DNA of 64,000 nt from Streptomyces sp. NBC_00459 (GTDB lineage: Bacteria; Actinomycetota; Actinomycetes; Streptomycetales; Streptomycetaceae): assembly GCF_036013955.1 (NCBI RefSeq), contig NZ_CP107903.1, positions 2,542,001-2,606,000 on the forward strand. Reading direction: 5' to 3'. The notes beneath the pieces are model-generated. The model searched no databases. It was not told the origin of the DNA and saw only the letters and a list, made by a program, of their open reading frames with translations. This document shows, one piece after another, positions 59,286 through 64,000 of the stretch (positions are counted from its first letter, which is position 1; every line of letters begins with the position of its first letter). The position numbers and the translations under genes were made by a program.

Positions 59286-60362
59286 TCAGGTGAGCTGGGT
59301 CACGGGAACCCTCCTGAAGGGGATCCTCTCGTACGGACCGAAGTCGCCCGTCTCGAAGAGGAGTCCGACGGTGTCGGCGTCGACGCGGACCAGGTCGGAG
59401 TAGGCGGCGGGCAGACCGTTCACCGTGTGCACCGGGCGCCAGGTGGTGCCGCCGTCGGTGGAGACGCGGATGGTCATCAGGGCGCGGGCGGCGGAATCGG
59501 CCGGGCCGGAGAAGAGGAGCAGGTCGGGGTCGCGGAGCTGGAGCACGCTGGCCTGGCAGATGGGGGCGGACAGACCGGCCTGGGGGCGGAAGGGTTTGAC
59601 GAGGGTCTGGCCGCCGTCCGTGGAGTGGGCGTCGGCGCGGTTGCCGGGGGACGGGGAGTCGTTGCGGGTGTTGAAGTAGACGCGGCCGTCCGGGAGTTCG
59701 GCGGCGGTGGTCTCGTTGACGTTGATGTAGCCGTTGGTGTTCTCGTCGAGGTAGCCGATGCGCCAGGTCTCGCCGCGGTCGTCGCTGAGCAGGCAGTGGC
59801 CGCTGTTGTAGCGGGCCTCGTTGCCCAGGTCCGTCCCGGTGGGCGGGATCGTGTGGTTGGCGGCGACGACGACCCGGCCGGTGCTCAGCTGGACGGCGTG
59901 GCCGGGGGTGGTGGCGTACCAGCGCCACGTCGGGAGCTTCACCTGGGCGGTGATCTCCACGGAGGAGGACCAGGTGACGCCGTCGTCGTCGCTGTGGCGC
60001 ACCCAGACACGGCGTCCGTCGGCCGCCGACACGTTGCCGAGCAGGATGTCCTTCTCGGTCACCGTGCCCGAGGCGCGGACGTACACGAGCAGGATGCGGC
60101 CGGTGTCGAGGACGACCGGGGCGGGGTTGCCCGCGAGGTTGCCGCCGTTGTCGGCCGCGACGGTGAGCGGGCCCCAGGTACGGCCGCCGTCCGTGGACCG
60201 CTTCAGGACGATGTCGATGTGACCGTGGTCCGAGGCGGAGTCGACCCGGCCCTCGCAGAAGGCGAGCACGGTGCCGGCGTGGGTGACCACGACGGCCGGG
60301 ATGCGGTAACTGGCGTATCCCTCCTGGCCGGACCAGAAGGGAATGCTTGTCTCCACTGTCAT
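59286..60362 (-). CDS. Sialidase-family (GH33-like, BNR) protein without signal peptide
   Basis: A 358-aa six-bladed propeller. It starts with YRIP (the family's first Arg block), and has Asp boxes STDGGRTW, SDDDGVTW, SDDRGETW, STDGGQT and STDGGTTW. GNEARYNSGH, VNETTAAEL, FNTRND and AAYSDLVRV resemble the remaining catalytic Arg, Glu and Tyr blocks. No signal peptide or anchor is present, so the protein should stay inside the cell or leave by another route. It probably cuts a sialic-acid-like or other glycosidic acid. AAGGAG precedes the ATG. No sialic-acid uptake genes are nearby. Confidence 0.87.
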   Translation of the reverse strand: MTVETSIPFWSGQEGYASYRIPAVVVTHAGTVLAFCEGRVDSASDHGHIDIVLKRSTDGGRTWGPLTVAADNGGNLAGNPAPVVLDTGRILLVYVRASGTVTEKDILLGNVSAADGRRVWVRHSDDDGVTWSSSVEITAQVKLPTWRWYATTPGHAVQLSTGRVVVAANHTIPPTGTDLGNEARYNSGHCLLSDDRGETWRIGYLDENTNGYINVNETTAAELPDGRVYFNTRNDSPSPGNRADAHSTDGGQTLVKPFRPQAGLSAPICQASVLQLRDPDLLLFSGPADSAARALMTIRVSTDGGTTWRPVHTVNGLPAAYSDLVRVDADTVGLLFETGDFGPYERIPFRRVPVTQLT

Positions 60363-60512
60363 GTGCGGCTCCTTGCGTAGGCGGTGACGACGGTGACGAT
60401 GACGATGGCAGTGACTGTACGTACAGGTAGTGGTTCGGGTTCTTACCCATGTTGGGCGAAAACATGGTGAAGGGAGCGCCCTGAGTTGCCTGTTGCGGCA
60501 GGATGCGCGGAC

Positions 60513-61115
60513 ATGGACGCCGTACGGGTCGCGTTGTTGCGCGAAGTGCTCGCTGGAACCGAGTGGTTGGGGGCGACACGGAGGTTCGCGGGGGCGTTAC
60601 GGGGGTCCGTGGTGTCGTACGGGGGCGGCTTGCTGTTGGTGGGGACGCCGGCGTACGAGCCGTGGCACCTTGCGGCGCATCTGACGGACGAGGCGACGTG
60701 GTCGGGGACGCCCGAGCTGGCCCCGACCCTCGTACGGCACGACCCGCGGGCCTCCGGTCCCGGGCAGCTGTCGGTCGGGCTCGGGCGGATCGAGGCGGCG
60801 CGCCGGGGTGAGACGTTGCTGGTGGTGGCGCCGGAGGAGGTGGGCGGGGCTCTGCTGGAGCGGGTTCATGATGCTCGGCGGGGTGGGGCGAAGGTGCTGG
60901 CGCTGGGGGCGGGTGAGGGGGAGCTGGTGTCGATGGCGCACGAGTCGCTGGCGGTGCCGGACGGGTTGGAGCTGGACCTGGACACCGTGCAGCACCTGGT
61001 GAGCGCGGCGGCCGGGGAGAACGCGGTGCCTGTCGGCCGGGGGCGGCGGGGTTTCCGTGACCGCCTGGCCCGGCTGGCGGACGTCCTGACGGCGCCGCCA
61101 CCCACCCGCTGGTAA
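60513..61115 (+). CDS. Conserved hypothetical protein
   Basis: A 200-aa soluble protein: VALLREVLAGTEWLGATRRFAGAL at the start, then mixed alpha/beta (LLLVGTPAYEPWHLAAHLTDEA, GETLLVVAPEEVGGALLERVHDARRGGAKVLALG) resembling a Rossmann- or SIS-like nucleotide/sugar-binding core, and a basic C terminus. No catalytic motif. The ATG was chosen over an upstream TTG at 60486. I recall similar proteins in Streptomyces only as hypothetical. It is divergent from the sialidase gene, separated by 150 bases. Confidence 0.72.
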   Translation: MDAVRVALLREVLAGTEWLGATRRFAGALRGSVVSYGGGLLLVGTPAYEPWHLAAHLTDEATWSGTPELAPTLVRHDPRASGPGQLSVGLGRIEAARRGETLLVVAPEEVGGALLERVHDARRGGAKVLALGAGEGELVSMAHESLAVPDGLELDLDTVQHLVSAAAGENAVPVGRGRRGFRDRLARLADVLTAPPPTRW

Positions 61116-61224
61116 CACCGTCTCCCGCCACCTCACCTGCCTCCGGCAGAACAACGGAGGCCCCCTCCCCTCGCCGGCGAAAACCTGTTGCCCCTCTCCT
61201 CCCCACCGCTCACCATGACTCCAC

Positions 61225-62520
61225 GTGACCTCCCCCCTCCGTGCCCTCCTCCCCGATCTCTCGCCCTGGCGGGCCTCCGTCGATTTCCGGAGGCTCTGGC
61301 TCTCGGGGCTGATCACCAACTTCGGGAGCTTTCTGACGTTCGTCGCGCTGCCGGTGCAGATGAAGGAGCTGACCGGGTCGGCCGCGGCGGTCGGGGCGAT
61401 CGGGGCCGTGGAACTGGTCCCGTTGATCGTGTTCGGGCTGTACGGCGGGGCGCTGGCCGACGCGGCGGACAAGCGGAAGCTGATCCTGTGGACAGAGGCC
61501 GGGCAGGGGATCCTGTGCGCCGTACTCCTCGTGAACGCGGTGCTGCCCGATCCGCTGATCTGGCCGCTGTACGTGGTCGCCGCGCTCACCTCCGCCCTCG
61601 GGTCGGTACAGCGACCGGCGCTCGACTCACTGATGCCGCGGGTCGTCGCCCATGAGCATCTGCCGGCCGCCGCCGCGCTGAACTCCCTGCGCTGGACGGT
61701 CGGCGGGGTGGCGGGACCGGCTCTCGCCGGGGTGGTCGTGGCCTATGCCGGGCTCGGCTGGGCGTACGCCGTCGATCTCGTCACCTTCGCCGTGTCCCTG
61801 CTGTTCGTCGTGAGGCTCGCCTCCTCCCCCGCCTCGCACGAGGCCGCGAAGCCGTCGCTGCGGTCCATCGCGGAGGGCGCCCGGTACGCGTGGAACCGCA
61901 AGGAGCTGCTGGGGACGTACGCCATCGACCTCGCCGCGATGTTCCTCGCGATGCCGCTCGCCGTGCTGCCGTTCCTCGCCGACGAGCTGGACGCCGAGTG
62001 GTCGCTCGGTCTGATGTACGCGGCGATCCCGGCCGGTTCACTCCTTGTGAGCCTCACCAGCGGCTGGACCTCGCGGGTGCACCGGCACGGGCGGATGGTC
62101 GTGCTCGGGGCGGCGGGGTGGGGGCTGGCGATCGCCGCTTCCGGGATCGTCGGCAACGTGTGGCTGGTGCTGCTGTTCCTTCTCCTCGGCGGCTGCTTCG
62201 ACATGGTCAGCGGGATCTTCCGGGGCGCGATGTGGAACCAGACGATCCCGGACGAGCTGCGCGGACGCCTCGCCGGCATCGAGCTGCTCTCCTACTCCGT
62301 CGGCCCTCAGCTCGGCCAGGTCAGGGCCGGTGGCGTGGCCGCGTGGCGCGGGGTGCGGGCGTCGGTGTGGTCGGGCGGGCTCGCGTGCGTGGCCGGGGTG
62401 GGGCTGCTGGCCCTGTGCCTGCCCGGCCTGATGCGGTACGACGTACGCACGAACGAGCACGCACTGCGGCTGCGGAAGCAACGGGAGGAGGCAACGCCCC
62501 TGGGAGCAACTCCCTGGTAG
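61225..62520 (+). CDS. MFS transporter (MFS_3/EntS-like)
   Basis: A 431-aa permease with about 12 helices. [65 protein letters not shown] is the signature first half, and [23 protein letters not shown] is the typical central block. Relatives export siderophores or drugs. The GTG start at 61225 follows CTCCACGT with no strong ribosome site. The stop codon TAG lies at the start of the dispersed repeat. Confidence 0.88.
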   Translation: MTSPLRALLPDLSPWRASVDFRRLWLSGLITNFGSFLTFVALPVQMKELTGSAAAVGAIGAVELVPLIVFGLYGGALADAADKRKLILWTEAGQGILCAVLLVNAVLPDPLIWPLYVVAALTSALGSVQRPALDSLMPRVVAHEHLPAAAALNSLRWTVGGVAGPALAGVVVAYAGLGWAYAVDLVTFAVSLLFVVRLASSPASHEAAKPSLRSIAEGARYAWNRKELLGTYAIDLAAMFLAMPLAVLPFLADELDAEWSLGLMYAAIPAGSLLVSLTSGWTSRVHRHGRMVVLGAAGWGLAIAASGIVGNVWLVLLFLLLGGCFDMVSGIFRGAMWNQTIPDELRGRLAGIELLSYSVGPQLGQVRAGGVAAWRGVRASVWSGGLACVAGVGLLALCLPGLMRYDVRTNEHALRLRKQREEATPLGATPW

Positions 62521-62548
62521 GGGCGCGGGGAACTGCGCGACAAGCCAC
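62519..62548. repeat. Dispersed Streptomyces intergenic repeat, copy 2
   Basis: This 30-base element begins AGGGGCGCGGGGAACTGCGC, and its TAG-containing start overlaps the MFS stop codon. It matches the reverse complement of the element at 23261-23290 with one mismatch. Confidence 0.85.
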
Positions 62549-62581
62549 AACGCACCCGCACCCGCACCCGGCGATCGCCCC

Positions 62582-62812
62582 TCAGCCCTCGTCTTCGCTG
62601 CGTGCCGTCGCGTCATGCCACTTGGGATCGTTCTCCCACTGGAGGTTCCGCTCGCGGGCCGTCTCCATCGCGTGTTCGGCCTCCGCGCGGGTGGCGTACG
62701 GCCCGAAGCGGTCCTTGCCCGGGCAGTCCGGGCCCTCCTCGACCTTCTTGTGCTCCAGGCAGTAGTACCACTCGCCGGGTTTGCCGACCGTGCGCTTCTT
62801 GAACAGGGCCAT
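62582..62812 (-). CDS. Small soluble protein with CxxxC-like cysteines
   Basis: A 76-aa protein: [67 protein letters not shown]. Two Cys and the [13 protein letters not shown] block suggest a small metal- or nucleic-acid-binding fold, and [14 protein letters not shown] resembles SPOR-like sequence. Such proteins are conserved in Streptomyces, with no known role. AAAGGAG lies 8 bases before the ATG; a longer frame from 62839 is not supported. Confidence 0.78.
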   Translation of the reverse strand: MALFKKRTVGKPGEWYYCLEHKKVEEGPDCPGKDRFGPYATRAEAEHAMETARERNLQWENDPKWHDATARSEDEG

Positions 62813-62872
62813 GGTTCGGACTCCTTTCACCAGGGTCATCGTCCCCCACCAGGGCTCGTTAAACTCGCTGGC

Positions 62873-63730
62873 ATGTCTGGCCAGTCACTGCTCGTACCAG
62901 GGGAGCTCTCTCCCATCCGTTCCGTGCCCGGAAACATCCGTCGCCCCGAGTACGTCGGCAAGCCCGCGCCGACCCCGTACACCGGGGCGGAGGTGCAGAC
63001 CCCCGAGACGATCGAGGCGATGCGGATCGCCGGGCGGATCGCCGCGCGGGCGATGGCGGAGGCCGCGAAGCTCATCGCACCCGGGGTGACCACCGACGAG
63101 CTGGACCGGGTGGCGCACGACTACATGGTCGATCACGGCGCCTATCCGTCCACCCTCGGCTACCGCGGCTTTCCCAAGTCGCTGTGCACGTCCGTCAACG
63201 AGGTCATCTGCCACGGCATCCCTGACTCGACCGTGCTGCGGGACGGCGACATCGTCAACCTCGACGTGACGGCGTACATCGGTGGGGTGCACGGCGACAA
63301 CAACGCGACGTACCTGGTCGGAGACGTCGACGAGGAGTCCCGGCTGCTGGTGGAGCGCACCCGTGAGTCCCTGGACCGGGCGATCAAGGCCGTCAGGCCC
63401 GGACGCCAGATCAACATCATCGGCCGGGTCATCGAGTCGTACGCCAAGCGCTTCGGATACGGCGTCGTCCGGGACTTCACCGGGCACGGCATCAACTCGT
63501 CGTTCCACTCCGGGCTGATCGTCCCGCACTACGACAGTCCGCACGCCACGACCCTCATCCAGCCCGGCATGACCTTCACCATCGAGCCGATGCTGACGCT
63601 GGGTTCGTACGACTACGACATGTGGGACGACGGCTGGACGGTCGTCACCAAGGACCGCAAGCGCACCGCCCAGTTCGAGCACACCCTCGTGGTGACGGAT
63701 TCGGGCGCGGAGATCCTGACGCTGCCGTAG
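62873..63730 (+). CDS. map: Methionine aminopeptidase, type I
   Basis: A 285-aa enzyme that removes the first Met from nascent proteins. The N-terminal extension has the PxxRxVPxxIxRPxY-like SH3-binding segment of actinobacterial enzymes. Catalytic blocks: VICHGIPDS (His), [20 protein letters not shown] (metal Asp), FTGHGI (His), MTFTIEPML (Glu) and [11 protein letters not shown] (Glu). Start 62873 lacks a ribosome site but TAAACT ends 7 bases upstream, which fits a leaderless transcript. Only one map gene is needed, but streptomycetes often have several. Confidence 0.94.
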   Translation: MSGQSLLVPGELSPIRSVPGNIRRPEYVGKPAPTPYTGAEVQTPETIEAMRIAGRIAARAMAEAAKLIAPGVTTDELDRVAHDYMVDHGAYPSTLGYRGFPKSLCTSVNEVICHGIPDSTVLRDGDIVNLDVTAYIGGVHGDNNATYLVGDVDEESRLLVERTRESLDRAIKAVRPGRQINIIGRVIESYAKRFGYGVVRDFTGHGINSSFHSGLIVPHYDSPHATTLIQPGMTFTIEPMLTLGSYDYDMWDDGWTVVTKDRKRTAQFEHTLVVTDSGAEILTLP

Positions 63731-63771
63731 TCCACGGGCTCGCGGGACTTCCGCGGCAGACGCGCACGTAC

Positions 63772-63797
63772 AGCCCGTCCTCTTCCGAGGGCGGGCT
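63772..63797 (+). terminator. Terminator after map
   Basis: An 11-bp stem (one G-T pair) with a TTCC loop, 42 bases past the stop. Confidence 0.75.
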
Positions 63798-63848
63798 CTC
63801 CCGTGTCCCGGTACGCTTTTACCGACAGATCGTCGGCAAGTTATTGAC

Positions 63849-63867
63849 TGAGGTTAGCCTTACCTAA
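63849..63867. promoter_or_regulatory. Iron box (DmdR1/DtxR type) upstream of the heme oxygenase
   Basis: TGAGGTTAGCCTTACCTAA closely matches the 19-bp iron-box consensus TTAGGTTAGGCTAACCTAA. It follows a TTGACT box at 63844-63849 and lies 14 bases before the start codon, so an iron-loaded repressor bound here would block transcription. Confidence 0.85.
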
Positions 63868-63880
63868 GAAGATACCTCTC

Positions 63881-64000
63881 ATGGACTCCTTCTCGACAGT
63901 CATCCGCACCGCGTCCCACGAGCAGCACGTGGAGGCGGAGACCTCGACGTTCATGAGCGACCTGCTCGGCGGCGGGCTCGGGGTGGAGGCGTACGCGCGC
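63881..64000 (+). CDS. Heme oxygenase (biliverdin-producing), 5' part
   Basis: The first 40 codons only, running off the window: MDSFSTVIRTASHEQHVEAET... STFMSDLLGGGLG. FSTVIRTASHEQH is the start of bacterial heme oxygenases (HmuO/PigA-type), with the proximal haem-binding His in SHEQH. It should release iron from haem under iron shortage, as the iron box predicts. A spaced TTGACT and GAAGAT place the transcription start at or near the ATG, and there is no ribosome site, so a leaderless message is likely. The 3' end is outside the window. Confidence 0.88.
   Translation, partial: MDSFSTVIRTASHEQHVEAETSTFMSDLLGGGLGVEAYAR

Overview
The window is high-GC (about 70%) chromosomal DNA with dense genes, strong G/C at third codon positions and frequent GTG/TTG starts. 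The gene content (MalR/MalEFG, GlnE next to a GlnA2-type enzyme, SpoIIE-type phosphatase, DUF1996 secreted protein, AfsR-like regulator, F420 reductase) points to a Streptomyces or very close relative, in the conserved core rather than a chromosome arm. I see no rRNA, tRNA, CRISPR array, intact transposase or prophage.

Layout. 1-7.8 kb: a winged-helix protein, a NarL-type two-component system, a repeat-rich secreted DUF1996 protein, a lipoprotein, a TPR protein and a membrane protein whose cytosolic part looks like a degenerate sigma factor. 7.9-10.6 kb: a coupled pair, a protein with the ligand pattern of ferritin-like di-iron proteins plus a flavin/2Fe-2S reductase, followed by a TetR regulator. 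10.7-12.7 kb: a small tautomerase-family protein and a receiver-PP2C (SpoIIE) phosphatase. 12.8-28.4 kb: a starch/maltodextrin regulon: secreted two-headed alpha-amylase/pullulanase, secreted alpha-amylase, alpha-glucosidase, MalG, MalF, MalE and divergent MalR, with CTTGC/GCAAG operator-like sites at the pullulanase, amylase, malE and malR promoters. Extracellular enzymes cut starch, MalEFG imports maltodextrins, the glucosidase finishes the job, and MalR probably represses all of it.

28.6-35.5 kb: a PAP2-like membrane protein, GlnE, a VOC protein, a signal-peptidase-like protein with Gln at the lysine position, and GlnA2. 35.8-45.2 kb: a DUF3105/DUF305 pair, a secreted S53 peptidase, a membrane protein, glutamine-dependent NAD synthetase, a secreted arabinofuranosidase with a ricin-type module behind LacI-type operators, a RibD_C-type reductase and a TPR protein. 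45.2-53.8 kb: an MFS exporter, an exonuclease/endonuclease-family protein, a TetR/DHA2-MFS efflux unit with a 31-bp palindromic operator, PanB, and a DrrAB-like ABC transporter. 53.8-64 kb: an AfsR-like giant regulator, an M50 protease, a 60-aa membrane protein, F420:NADPH reductase, a sialidase without signal peptide, a conserved hypothetical, an MFS transporter, a small soluble protein, methionine aminopeptidase, and the start of a heme oxygenase behind an iron box.

The points most worth following are the di-iron-like protein/reductase pair, the sigma-like membrane protein, the IS605-like right end at the malE stop codon, the palindromic element read in frame inside the pullulanase, and the missing lysine and missing adenylylation tyrosine in the signal-peptidase and GlnA2 homologs. 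All family names come from motif reading and memory; no database search was run.
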